Source: Clonostachys chloroleuca (Eukaryota; Ascomycota; Sordariomycetes; Hypocreales; Bionectriaceae). Taken from it: a stretch of DNA of 64,000 bases. A program made the translations under genes and the position numbers. The stretch spans positions 4,526,001 through 4,590,000 of the forward strand of contig JBANAY010000004.1 in the NCBI GenBank assembly GCA_037952775.1, given 5' to 3'. The notes beneath the pieces are model-generated. The model was given only the letters and a program-made list of their open reading frames with translations, was not told the origin of the DNA and did no database searches. Below, piece after piece: positions 32,598 to 44,882 of this stretch; position 1 is the first letter of the stretch; each line of letters starts with the position of its first letter.

Positions 32598-34367
32598 ATG
32601 GCGTCATCAGCACCAGCAACCGCTGATGGGACGACAGACGAACCCCAGAACGAGGGCTCCAAGTTGAAGACGTTCCTGGGGATTCTGCGAAGGTACATTT
32701 CTTCTTCCCTTGCGCCCCTTTCAGATTTTTCCGCTCCTTTCTTTGCCCTCCTCACCGTTCTGCTCGCCCCTCCAAATATAGATGGCATCTTGCTCCACAG
32801 TGCTGGCGGGGGCAGCGATCTGTTTCGCGAAGCGGCGGTCTGAGGTCTTATCGCATCTTGTTATCAGAGATGGGATATGCGTTGGTGAACTGGGCACAGG
32901 GAGGATTTGCCGGGCATCGAACCAAACTGACTGCTGACTCGTCGTGCGCGCAACCATAGGTTCATTGGCGTCTCCGATCTCGCTTCGGTGCGGTTTTCCC
33001 TACCATCCCAACTCCTCGAACCGACACCTAACCTCGAGTACTGGAACTATCTCGATGCTCCCAACGCCTTTGTCGCTATTGGCGAATCCGACGAAGCCCT
33101 CGACCGCATGCTCGAGGTCGTGCGATTCTGGCTGACCAAAGATCTCAAATATATCAAGGGCAAGCCTTGCAAACCATACAACTCTGTCTTGGGCGAGTTC
33201 TTCAGAGTAAGCAACTTGATGGAGATTGGGGGCAGTTTCGTAAGAAGGGAGCCAGCGATGCTAATTTCTCTACGCAGTGTAACTGGGAAACAGAGGACAA
33301 TGCGCCCTTAATCCGGACCAGCGAACTAGATGAGGCCTTGGAAAACGGTCTCTCGAGTCTCAAAGTCCCTTCAAAGGATTCCAAGAACGCATCTTCCGTC
33401 TCGCTCTCTATCCCCCAGCACAATACGTCAGGCACACCGGACAGGAAGGCTGTCAAGGTTTCGTACCTGACCGAGCAGACCTCTCACCACCCTCCCGTCA
33501 GCGCATTCCATGTCACCTGCCCGGAAAAGGGTATCTCGGCCCGTGGCTTCGACCAAATCACAGCCAAGTTCACCGGCACATCCGTCAAGGTTCTACCCGG
33601 AGAGCACAACATGGGCATCTTCATCACACTGGATAGGCGCGATGGCGAGGAGTACCAACTCACACACCCTGCGGCACATCTGGGCGGTATTCTAAGGGGC
33701 GCATTGAGCATTTCCGTCAGCGAAATGGCATACATCACATGTCCCAAGACTAAAATTAAGGCTATCTTACACTACGTTGAGGAAGGCTGGCTGGGTCGCA
33801 CCACCAATAAGATTGATGGTGTCATCTTCAAGTATGATCCTGAGAATGATACCATCAACAGAGTTCAGGATGTCCCTGAGGCGGACGTTCTTGCACGCCT
33901 GAGCGGACCTTGGAAGGAGAAGGTCATGTTTTCTCTTGGCCCCAAGACATTCGTAAGTCACAACCACCATTTCACCCGTCTGCTCCTGACAACCAGCTGA
34001 TGGCAAGTAGAAATCCGTACCCCCTGAGGAGCAACATATTCTTATTGATGTCGGTCCTCTCACGGTCGCTCCCAAAGTGCTCCCGCCAAATGAGCAACAA
34101 GCGGAGAATGAGTCCTTGCGCCTCTGGTCCGGCGTCACCAACGCCATCCACTCCAAGCAGTTCTCCAAGGCCACCAGTATCAAGGTGGAACTTGAGGAGG
34201 CCCAGCGCGTGAAGGCCCGCGAGCGTGAGGCTACCAACACACCTTTCAAGCCTGTTTTCTTCGAACACATTGTGGGCAACGGTGGCAAGCCAGCGCTCAC
34301 AGAAAAGGGCAAGCAGGTTCTTGACCGTGCTCAAAAAGATGAGTGGGACTTGAAGGACATCATTTAA
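32598..34367 (+). CDS. Oxysterol-binding protein homologue, OSH6/KES1-type
   Basis: Exons 32598-32692, 32960-33206, 33278-33952 and 34011-34367 give 457 residues; introns are 267, 71 and 58 nt. The protein is a short ORP with only the lipid-binding domain: no PH, ankyrin or FFAT motif is seen. The family fingerprint EQTSHHPP is at residues 180-187 (EQVSHHPP in most members), and KPYNSVLGEFF is at 103-113. Its two adjacent His bind the phosphoinositide head group. Yeast Osh6/Osh7 exchange phosphatidylserine for PI4P between endoplasmic reticulum and plasma membrane, and Osh4/Kes1 exchanges sterol for PI4P at the Golgi. The size and the Asp/Glu-rich C-terminal helix suggest the Osh6/7 group, but the ligand is not certain. 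Confidence 0.93.
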
Positions 34368-35111
34368 GTAGCAGAGAGCATGGAATTACATTGTGATTAT
34401 TTTATAGACACGCGTTTGGTTCTCTCCGCTCCAGCTCTTGAAGGGGTTTGACGCCCAACTAGAGGCTCAACTCAGGCCTCCCGAGAAGTTTTTGGTTTTA
34501 GACGGGGTAGATGATGGGTGGGGGAGTTTTTTTCAATTCTTTTGTCTCCCTTTCCTGTATTGGTTTTTCTCGTTCTACAGGAAAGACGAGCATGCATATA
34601 TACGCGCTATGGGGCTTTGTTGATCATTTTTCTGATTCTTCAAGATCTTGGGATAGACTCGAGTTTTGGTGGTCGTGATGGGATAGGGGGCACAAGGGTG
34701 AGGGGATAGTACTTGTGCCCGAATATAATCTTGTGAATGCACATGGCGGTCGACACACGCCATCATCGGTGTTTGTGAGACAGATGGGGCGGGACTTCAT
34801 GTGATCGAGGGTAGTTTTATCACCGACTTTGAATATCACCACTCCTATGCAAGTGTGCAGTAGTATAGACTGAGCTACATTGAGTGCACCTTTAGATTTC
34901 TTCTATAGATAAAAACTATTCACTCTTCCGGCTTGTTCTAGACAACCAAGTTATTTCGTTCAAAGGAGTTGGATATCGTATTTTTTTTACATTATTAAGC
35001 TTCACAGCAATCATTGTTGCCGGTTTCGAAGCCAGACTATATATATCGTACAAGAGCGGAAATTCCCATCAATTTTTTGTTTTTACATTCATACACAAAT
35101 CATATTCTCGT
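34368..35111. other. Convergent 3' spacer
   Basis: It holds the 3' untranslated regions of the OSH and MAM33 genes. No coding or structural feature was recognised. Confidence 0.5.
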
Positions 35112-36083
35112 TCAAGCATCGACGAAGTTCTTGACGTTGTTCAACCAGCGGAGGTACTCGCGCTGCTCCTTGACGTCGACGTAGTCGGGGACGAAGACGG
35201 CGAGGGTCTGTGTGATCCCCCGCTCCTCGAGGAAGCGCTCCATGAGCACCTGGAGGTCCTCGTCGAGGGAGCCGAAGGGGGGACCGGGGTAGACGTCGGC
35301 GCGGGCCTGGGCGTCCTCGGGCTTGTCGACGCGGGCGACCTTGGCGTCCTCGTAGTAGAAGAGGTTGTCGACGACGATGGCGCCGTCCTGGGCGGTGGCG
35401 TCGATGTTGAGGGCGGCGCTGGTCTTGCCGGGCTTCTCGATGACGATGGACAGGTTGATGGGGGCGGCGGCGTCCTCGATGTCGTCCTCCTCCTCGCCTT
35501 CGAGGTCCTCCTCGGGGGCGGCGCGGGAGGAGTCGGAAGCCTGCTTGCCAGAGCTCTGGATCACGTCTTCGTTGAAGTCCTCCTCGTCCTCGAGGGCGGG
35601 GTCCTCGTTGTAAGGGTCGTAGTTGGTGATGTCGGCGATGGAGAAGCTGACGGTGATCCTAGAGTTGTTGCAATTAGTATCAAGGAAGCGCTGCATGAAG
35701 GAGCGCAGCTGAACTTACTTCTCCTCTCCGAAGGTGCGGACCAGCTTGACAACCTCCTGGCCGGGGGTGTCAATCAGCTCAAAGGCGGTGTTGGCAAGGA
35801 AGTCCTTGACGCTGGCGGGCTGCTGCTCATTGGCCTTCATGTCCTCCTCAATCTGGATCTCGCTATCGAGCTTGACAGAGAGCTCCTCGTCGGTCTCGCT
35901 GCGGGAGGCTCGGAGCCCGGTGGTCGTGGAGAAGGGTGAAGCATGAGCAGCTCGGAGCACAGCAGCGACGGTGGGCTTCAGCAGGGTGGTGGGATGAGCG
36001 ACAGTGAACTGGCGGATGGAGGAGCCGGCGATACGGCTAACCACACGAGGTGCCGAGCGGGCAATTGACCTGGCGGACATCAT
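35112..36083 (-). CDS. Mitochondrial matrix acidic protein, MAM33/p32 family
   Basis: Exons 35719-36083 and 35112-35658, with a 60-nt intron (donor GTAAGT, acceptor TCTAG), give 303 residues. The start is MMSARSIARSAPRVVSRI, and the second Met (36080) is an equally possible start. This Arg/Ser/Ala-rich N-terminus with no acidic residue is a clear mitochondrial presequence, with probable cleavage near residues 50-60. The mature part matches the p32/gC1qBP family: a helix with conserved ITVSFSIADI and a C-terminal coiled helix (LQVLMERFLEERGI, then KEQREYLRWLNNVKNFV). An acidic loop of about 35 residues lies in between. The yeast homologue supports mitochondrial ribosome function and oxidative growth. 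The gene is strongly GC-biased at third positions, consistent with high expression. Confidence 0.93.
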
Positions 36084-37005
36084 TTTGATAATTTGTGTTG
36101 ATTTGGTGACTTGATCAGGAATCTTGCAAGGAAAAAATGGGTGACTTGCAAAAAGTTTCAAGATGAAGATGGGGCTTCCCAGAAGCTCTGAAATTTTTGA
36201 GAATCTGTTGCAGGCGGTTCCATGCGCCAATGGTCAGCGAGTGGATCTTCGACTGCACGTAAACACGTGACAGGATAATGCTGCTCTACTGGTGGCAGGT
36301 TCTCCGAGACACTCAGCAAGTTACTCAAAGTGGCATAACAGCTCCAGCTATTGTATTGTCGGTAAGTGTTTCATTTAATCAACAAAATCTTAAAATAATT
36401 TTATCTTAGCTTTTCCAAGCTCACACTGCTTGAAGCCTTGCTGGTTCTACCTGGATTTTTTGTCATCACTTATCAGCCAACCCTATAGATGATGAGACAG
36501 GATATAGACATTCTTATCGAAGCATCATCAAATCCAAACTCCTACTGTTGCGCAGTAACCGTTTAACCAAAATTGTATCTTATTTCATATGGTATTTAAG
36601 AAAACACCCGTATAAGCTATCATTGTAGGCCCTAGCCCAATATGTCGATTATTCCCTTTGATTTATTATTACGTCCCATGTTGATCATAGACTGCCGAAA
36701 GCAAAGAACAAGAAAAGGCCGCGGACCAGCCGAAGCAGTCTGCTGGGTTACACTCCAAAGCAAATCCTAGAGCTGCACGTCTCCTCAACTAGCCAGTCTA
36801 AGGAATACCGGCAACTCAGTCAACCAACTATAATATCAAAGAATTGCAGCAACGCACTATAGTAATATGAATTGTTCGACAGGTAGAAAAGATGAAGAAA
36901 ACTTCCGTGGTATTGGTGCTCCGCAACGCCGCTGCCCTGTCAAATTGGTTGTGATACAGTAAATCAAATCCACAAGTAAGCCATAAACAGTTCCTCGTGG
37001 CTCTC
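36084..37005. other. Promoter of MAM33 and 3' region of the RasGAP gene
   Basis: About 920 bases, AT-rich in the middle. No coding sequence or repeat was recognised. Confidence 0.5.
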
Positions 37006-39583
37006 CTACCAGCCCTTCTTCCTGGCAAATCGCTTGTTTAGCAAAGCTAAGACTTTGGGGACGTTGAACTGAACATATTCCAAATCAAGCTCGTCTTGAT
37101 TATCCTTTTGCATTTCAAGCAAGTCGTCGAGCTTCAAGTCGAGCTCCAGAAGACCGCGACTTCGGCCTAGAGAATGACGTTAGAATCAAACAAAAAAAGT
37201 TGACAGGAATTTGTGCCCTTACCCTTATAATGAAGAGAAATAACAAAGGTGCCCGGTAAAGGGCTCGTGAAGTTGAAGTAGATGTTAGCCCGTCTGTTAT
37301 CTGGGACATTGCTCTTCTGAATGACGCCTTCCTTTTCCAACTGCTGATGTGTGAACTTATAAGGTCCAAGAACCTGTTGCTTCTGCTGTTTTCTCTTCGT
37401 TCCCTCACTCTGGGATCTGACGTTGTGTAGATAGCTCTTGTAGGTTTCCAGCTGACCATTCAGATACGTGTTGTGGTCGCGGATAGTCTTGTAAACCTCG
37501 TTGAGCTTCTGTGTCTCTACGATGACGCCTTCTTTCAAGGATCCAAGATGTTGGAGTTCCTGCTCAACTTCATCACGCAGGAGGCTGAAATGATCGCTCT
37601 TATCGATCACCCCAAGCTCCTGCAGTTGTGAGAGCAACTCCATTGCACGAATACCTTTGCGGACCATCACAGCGTCGTTGCGACTTGTCGCAGCTGCGTC
37701 TGCCACTCTTTCCAATCGCAAGGGTCGCCTAGCAACTTGACTGCTTGAAGGAATGGATCGCATAATCTGCACAAAGACGGACTTGGCTTCCATAAAGTAC
37801 ACTTCCTCTTGTGTGATGTCGAGAGCAGAGGTCAGATCAGTAATCGCTGTTTCCCAGCGGCTAAAGAGGGGAAGGTTGATAACCTTGTTCTCTTTACGAG
37901 GTACCTGAGCAGGAGCTTGGCCAAGTTCAGAGACGATGATTGATAGATGAGAGTTTTCGTCCCTGCACAGCTCGGAGTGGTGCTTCTCAATGAGAGCATG
38001 CATCGCGTAGATTTCGTTTAGGGTGATATCGAGTTGTAAATCCTTCTTCGAAAGCGCCACGTAGTTGTCCATTTCTAGACTTTCGTAAAAGTCCTGCACC
38101 TCACATAGGTCCAGCATGAATTTGTTGATACGGTCCTTGTTGGCTTGAATAAATGGTTGAAGTTTCGCCATATATGGCTCCTTGGCATATGAAGGCTTGT
38201 TCGCCAGGTTCTGGATCATCTTAGCAATGTAGGTCAGAGTCCTTCTAGGTCTCTCTGCTGGAACACCATCGATGAGCATGTATGACTTGGGCGTAACAAT
38301 CGCTGGGTTGATAAATCGAAGGAAGAAGAACCCGCCGATCAAAGTACAGACAACCTGGTCGTTTGCATCGGGATACTTGCGTTTGGTCAAACTTCGAATC
38401 TGCTTGCAGATCCATCGAATACCATACGGGGCCTCCTCGAGGCCTTCAATAATTGTGTTCAAGAATCCGTTGGCGATCTCAGTTAGCATTGTGAGACGCG
38501 GCTCGATAATGGCTTGAACCTGAGGATTTTCAGCCGCTTGCTCGCCGGTGATGCCCTTAGGGAGATCCGGCGGTGGCTTCCCGGTGTCCTCCTCAATCTG
38601 TTCAACCATGCGCTCATAAACTTTCAACGGATTGATTTCGAGATCCAAATCCTTCAACTGGATCAAACTGTCAATGCGCTCAGCAAGAACAGACTTGAGG
38701 AAGCTCTGGCCGGGTCCTCTGCGCGTGTATGTTGTCATCATTCGTGATACGGGAGTATTCGCTCGAAGAAGAGAAGAATAATCGGGCGTATGTTCGAATT
38801 GGTAGGTAAGAACGGACTAAATGAACTGTAGTCAGCAAAACCGACCATCTATCTATATTGCAAGCATAAAATCAGATTAAATCACCTGAAACATGGTGAG
38901 CAAAAGATGCTCTTCACGGCTTTCGTATTGGTTTCCATAGATGGTAAACATGACGGTTTGCAAAAGCGAATCGATCTCGGCCATGGAAACTAAGCGACAC
39001 AGGTGCGCGATGTGCCTTGGCTCAGACTGGAGTAGGAAGAGCAAGTTCCCGTATTTTTGGGTCTTGTCGTCGTTGGGGAAAAACCCCTCCTGCATATCGG
39101 TAGCATCTTCGAGGTGGCTTGCGACTTCGTGCTGCTATCTAATTGTCAGTGGGCTATCGTAACAGAGCACAAGGGAGCTTGTGTACCTCTTCCAGAGCCA
39201 TGCGATTTTGGATCAACAAAGCGATTCTGGAGTCAAGATATCGAACATCTTTCTCGAGAACGAAATTCTTCTTGGACTGAGACGAGATCTTGGACTTCAG
39301 TTCTCGCAGAACTTTTTGGGCTATAGTAGACACGTTAATTACCCGCCGAGCGTACCAGAAAAACGGAGTCGGTCGCACCTTTTGCGAGCTCATCCTCAAT
39401 TTGCAGATCGCCCTCATTTGCTGACATTGACATGTACAGTGCCGACATAGAGTAGCGCTTTGACTGGCGCGTCGAGCGCGAGCCATCGTAGGAAGACATG
39501 GTGTTCTGACGGGTCAAGGGGTTGCCAGACGATGAGGAAGCGGTCGAGTTCCTGCCGGACGGAGCATGGAGTTTGACGGACAT
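37006..39583 (-). CDS. Ras GTPase-activating protein (GapA/Sar1 type)
   Basis: Five exons, 39379-39583, 39187-39320, 38886-39131, 37223-38816 and 37006-37166, give 779 residues; introns are 55-69 nt. The third exon could start three bases earlier (39134), adding one Gln. The RasGAP domain spans about 140-400, with a probable arginine finger at Arg213 (SLLRANTP) and the signature [10 protein letters not shown] at 360-369. A RasGAP C-terminal domain follows (about 570-710), with coiled-coil character between. The N-terminal 65 residues are Ser-rich and basic. The domain order matches Schizosaccharomyces Gap1/Sar1, Aspergillus GapA and Magnaporthe Smo1, which turn off Ras and influence polarity and septation. 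It lacks the IQ and calponin domains of IQGAP. A Ras-like GTPase is encoded elsewhere in this window, but the two genes are not adjacent. Confidence 0.93.
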
Positions 39584-42500
39584 CGTTCTCGAAACTACGG
39601 CGTGTGGACTCGGGAGAGATGTCGGCTTCTCTGGCCTACCAGGGCCTCAAAGGAGGCTGAAAGGGCAAGTCGGTCGGATATACGGTTGGGTTCACGGTCA
39701 AAATCGACAGGTCGTGAGCGGACGTTGGGTATATGCGAAGGACGCGGGCTTTAGGCGTTTGTGAATCTGGGACCGGGAGCCTTTGTACCAGTCGGACGGG
39801 ACGTCTGGAAGTATGGAGGGCGAGAGGCGCGACAATTTCGCAACTGGCATGGGCTGATTTCGAGGCTGGATTGACGCTAACGGTGGAAAACGCTCTCGTC
39901 CGGATGGGCGACAACCAGGCTATCGGATTGTCACCCGGGTTTTTCAAATCAGAGCAAAAATTATGTTGTTGCGTTGATGGCGCCAAGTCGTAGCTGGTAT
40001 CAAAGGTGAAGGATCGTAGATCGATGGGAAATGATGCGACACAGGATCGATGGATGCGAAAATCAGATGGTGTCCGAAAAACCGAATGGATCAAGGGCTC
40101 TAACACCCAGGCACCCGCTGGAGCTCGGCGTCTCGTTGTTGAGGCTGTCAAAAAGCGATCTCAGCCGTGAAGAGAAGACTAGAGTTGGGCAAGGGTAACG
40201 GTGGAATGAGGGAGGGGAAGTCTGCGGCGGGATAGCGTAGTAGTAGTCGGTCGGTAGGCAGGTAACTGGCAGGTAGGGGAATTTACATTGATCCGTTTCA
40301 CAACGAAAGCCCCCCAACCAAGATTCATGTGTGCAGACCAGGAGGTGGAGGGTGTGGACCGCATCAATTGGGGGGTGGTAGGCGGGAATTGCCTGTGTGC
40401 CCACTGAGTGCTACCTGCCAGTACCTCACCTACGTCTGCCGCAGCCCAGCGCACCTCACCTCAGGCGTGGTTACTGGGTCCGGCCAGGGGGAAGGGGGGC
40501 TCTGGGTGTGGAACTCCCCCACCACCATCACCTATCCAAGACGGATATTCAGGGGGTTACGCGCTAGCAACGACCTGGCACAGCCAAAACATTTCAGACG
40601 CCATCCAGCCGGCGACTCCACGCGCCTGTTTCCATGCAGCCCTTCCTGGCTTCCTATTCTAGTTTTTCTTTCTCTTTCAATCGGCTCCCTTGTTCCTTTG
40701 TTCGTGGGATATAGACAGGCCAAGACCCAGTATCAGTGGCGGTTTGAGACAAGACCCCTATCTTCTCTGACTGTCCTGTGGCAATGGCTCGTGGTTCTAA
40801 GAGAAGAAAATGAGACCCCGAGTCCGCTTGGCAACCCCTGGGCTGACCTGATGTGATAGTCGAGTTTGGCAGCGTGGGGAGACATATCGAAAATCGCTGA
40901 TCCAAATGCAGGCAGAGGGGTGGGGATAGACTCATGGGCAGGTAGGTCTAGGAAACACGTCTGGGCTGTTGGAGGGTTTTGAACTCTCCGAAATGGCTCG
41001 TGTTGAAACCCTGAGCACAACGACCAGTTCAGCTAGGATTTCGACTCTTCTCAGCCACCCCCAAGCAACTCTATGCCTATCTAGGTATGTAGGCACGGTG
41101 AGCCTCACATGCGCATTTCCCACCGACTCTCACCTTCTTCTAAAACCGGGAGCGCTGGCCATCAGAGCCAAAGTCCCGGCCTCCTGCTCTGCTCCCCCCT
41201 TCTATTTCCTTAGGCGCTGCTGCCCTCGAAAGTACCAACAGGTACAGCACCCATGCCCATGCTTTTGAGACAAAGTGCTCTCTGCCTGTGAGCCTTCGCG
41301 ACCCATCAAGCTAGCAACACCGCCCGCAGGTCTTGGCCGACGTCTAGTACAGGGGGCAATTTCATGGGTGATGGTGGACCTCCTGTGAGACTTGGCGGGG
41401 TTAACCTTGACAGCGGCCGTTTGCTCAGGTGCCTAACCATGTCGTCCATCACAGCCGGTTTGATCGCTGTGCCTTTCGACCAAATAGGGCCAATACAGAA
41501 GAAACACCACGTATCCTGTGCGGGCTGCCCGTCTAGGTAACTTGAATGCCTATCTGCCGGCACTTGGGCCGACCGGATGCTACTGCATACAACATCAGCA
41601 TAAACCATCGGCACCACCGCGGGTACATTGAATCCTGCTTCGTCGGGGGCATTCGTTCGTGTCGTCAGTCAATAAGTCGAAACTGTCCAAATCAGAGCTA
41701 CCTACATGTACACATCATAGCCCATATGCCTTGACTCTCCACATCAAATAGCCAATACCTATGTCTTTACACGGAAGCATCTGTACCAGCCGAAACAATA
41801 CTACAGTTGATAAGCCCACGAATTATCGACTTGTTCTCGAGCCATGTGCGACAAGGGGAAGATCTGGGCGAGATATACGGTCGTCGTGTCTTTTTACTAT
41901 TCCCAAAATCCTGTATATTGTGATTCAGTGTCTTTCATTGAGCGTTCCGAGACCCCTCAATGCCCCTTACAATATGTTTCAGTTGTTTTCCGGCAACCCT
42001 TGTAATTAACCAATATTCGCTGAACCGTTCAATAAAATCGACGGCTTGCATCTTCCAGCAAATGCCCTCTTGACACAGGCAGCTGCAATATTCAGGGGTT
42101 TAGACTCAATACTACGCCATGGGAGGAAGGGGCAGGGAATCGCAAAGTTCGATTGCAACGCCGCCTTGGTAGCACATGCCAAAGTGACAACACACCATGG
42201 TGTAGGACGCAATCTTCATTGGGAAGTTTAGGACTCGCTAGCTCTATGTTATCTCGGCCTTTTGCGAATGGTGGACGGACGAGGCCAAATCGCGCCCAGC
42301 CCTGTTTGGCAAGCCCTATTTGCAAACAACACCGATGTGGTAGGGCAGAGGCGAGCGCGAGAGGAGCGATGTATTTCGATGGCGCTAGACATGCAGCCGG
42401 GGGCCTTTTGATCACCTGCACTCTCCCTCGTCCAGGGGAAGACGAGGTTGTCCGATTTTGTACTGATTGAAGCCCCGATTTCTAAAGGCTTGCCGAAAAC

Positions 42501-44142
42501 AAGGTGCCATCCATCTGAATTGGGAGACGGGAGTGATAGCAAATCCCCCTATTTTGGCCATCACCAGCCCAACTGAGCCTTGGTATCATCGCCCTGCCCT
42601 GCCTTGGGGACATGTTTCCGATTTATTCCTATCAGACGTCTCCTTTGATGAAAATCATCGACAGCAGGGTTACTTGGGATGATGTGCAAGTGAACAATGG
42701 GCACCTCCGTGCAGAGACCTTGTTTTCTCCGTCTTGGAGTGTCGCTCTTTGTGTGTCACGGACCGACGCTACCACCACCCAATGTCTTAGAACTAAACTC
42801 CTTAACACCGTCGGTGGAAGCCGCCATCCTCCTATGAGGCAGTCGGGGCAGGCCTAGACTAATCCAACTCCTCGTGCTTGGGATATCCCAGAGCTAGGTT
42901 TGTCAATTATTTGCTCTTGATCCACTCTGCCCTGCATCGGCCTAAGGCGAGAGCCGATTGGCATGCCCTTAATGTAATTCACTAGCTGTGATGCATCAAG
43001 ATCGGGGGACCACCCTGTCATCGATTCTCGGTTGGTCCTGGAGGGAGCTCCGATCTAGGGTAGACCTACATCGATGTCCGCCGACCATTTGGCAATATAC
43101 CGAAGCCCCCTTTCAAGACCACTAAAGAACCGACCCAGCAGTCGCTTGTTCAACATCGGCGGTAAGAGCACTTTGTGCAGCAGAAGGTGGGCTGCGATTT
43201 TTGATCTAGCGCAGATCCCCGTACTGCGTATGGAGAGGTTTGGAGCGGCCGGCAAGGACCACATGGATCAGGGATCGATTCGTTCACATTGGTACAAGCG
43301 AGAGCATTCCCCACGCGCGGCTAGACTTTTAGTTTCTGGAGAGAATGAAATCTAGTCCATTTCGCTGCAGGAGACAGAGTGGGCGAGGGCACGATATGGG
43401 TCCAACAAGACAGGGCAGCCCTATCCAGCGTTAGCTGTTAGCAGAACCCAAGCTGAGACTGAGGCTGGCGGGTGTGTGCTTTCAGACGTGCATAGTCAAG
43501 GCATAGTGGGTGTCAGAGGTTTGTTTTATGTATATTCTTTTCGCATACGAGAGAGTCTGTGGTCGTTTCGTATGTAGGCACGCCTGTCGCGATCGTGGCA
43601 GCATGGCCATCTTGCGCAGCGGTGAGATGGTCTAGCGGTTTCCGAGTCTTAGACAAGGGCGACAGATCAGGTCGCCCCAGTGTGAGCTAACATCACCAAC
43701 GAAATATTGGACAAATTGTAATATAGGAAGCTTGGCGGCACGCCGGCAGGCAAACAATCTTGATCCGGTAAACGTGCCGGGATCTCCAATTGGCCAAAGC
43801 ACTTACCTCAGATGGGCAGCATGAGTGTCTGCCAACTCTGAGGCTCTCCATGGCTCCCATCAAACCCGAATCCGTAGTCTACCTAGAGGCAAGATTTCGG
43901 ACCTGGAAGTATCAATTGACTTTAGGCTTGCGATACCTCCCGGCAGAAGAGGGCGGTTTCCCCAAGCGATGACGTAATATGAGAGAGACACCGCCGGTCC
44001 TCGCTCTCCTAATTTAATCGGGCCTTAGAAAGTTGGGAACCGTTGAACTTCTTTCAACTATAGCCCTGTTATCACGTACCTTACTCTCACTTCATTCTCT
44101 CCCGCCAATAAAGCAGTATTACTAACCCCGCAAACCTTGAAA
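39584..44142. other. Long gene-poor region
   Basis: About 4.5 kb. The first kilobase is probably the RasGAP promoter and leader; a frame open on the minus strand at 39636-40151 has no ATG start and is not supported. The rest shows only short, overlapping frames. A stretch near 43621-43690 superficially resembles a tRNA but lacks a T-arm. No repeat was recognised. Confidence 0.5.
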
Positions 44143-44882
44143 ATGGCTTTCCGGGCATCGATCCGTTCCGTCGCACAGCTTGGCCGCCCAGCTGTTGCCC
44201 GCAGCTTCCACTCGACGCGCCCCGCATTTGTTCAGGTCGGCGACGCGATTCCCAATCTCGAGGTTCTCCACGAGTCCTCACCGGGAAACAAGGTCAATCT
44301 GGCTGAGGAGTTCAAGGGGAGCGATGGGTACATCGTCGGTGTTCCTGCTGCCTTCTCTGGGACCTGCTCCAGCCAGCACATCCCATCCTTCATCAACTCT
44401 CCCAAGCTCAAGGATGCGGGGAAGGTGTTCGTTGTTTCAGTGAACGATAGCTTCGTGTGAGTAGCGGCCGAGTGCAATTATTGACCATCGAAGCTGAGAC
44501 GACTGCAGTATGAAGGCTTGGGCCGATCAATTGGACCCAACTCAGGCATCTGGTGTAAGTTGTAGTGTTCCCACCTGTTAACCCTGCCTTGGCATAGCTC
44601 AAGATTCTGAACCCTGATTGTTGAATGGCAGATTCGTTTCCTGGCTGATCCTTCTGCGGCTTTCACTGAAGCGCTCGACCTTGGTTTCGATGGCACTGCT
44701 ATCTTTGGAGGTGTCCGAAGCAAGAGATACGCTCTCAAGGTGGTGGATGGTAAGGTTGCCGAAGCTCATGTCGAGCCTGATGGTACTGGCTACCAGGGTA
44801 AGTGCACCCCCATGCGCCACGAGGTTGTCATTGCTGGTCTAACAATTAATTATTAGTTTCCTCGGCTGAGAAGGTTTTGTAA
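44143..44882 (+). CDS. Mitochondrial peroxiredoxin, Prx5/AHP1 type
   Basis: Exons 44143-44456, 44509-44554, 44632-44797 and 44857-44882 give 183 residues; introns are 52-77 nt. The first 30 residues (MAFRASIRSVAQLGRPAVAR, then SFHSTRP) form a typical mitochondrial presequence. The Prx5 active site is VPAAFSGTCSSQHIPSF with peroxidatic Cys75, matching the family pattern P-x-x-F-x-x-T-C. The enzyme reduces hydrogen peroxide and alkyl hydroperoxides using thioredoxin or glutathione. It differs from the usual PGAF-TPTC by having Ala and Ser-Gly at the motif. DSFVMKAWA and FGGVRSKRYAL are the other conserved blocks. The last exon is only 26 nt and supplies the C-terminus SSAEKVL. No second conserved resolving Cys is apparent, so a 1-Cys mechanism is possible. 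Confidence 0.93.

Noticed and set aside
39636..40151. 171-codon open frame upstream of the RasGAP start, minus strand
   Set aside because: It begins with TTG rather than ATG, lies in the probable RasGAP leader, and has no domain or coding pattern.
43621..43690. tRNA-like stretch (D-arm-like TGGTCTAGCGGTT)
   Set aside because: No T-arm GTTCRA loop, no acceptor pairing between the ends, and no clear anticodon stem.
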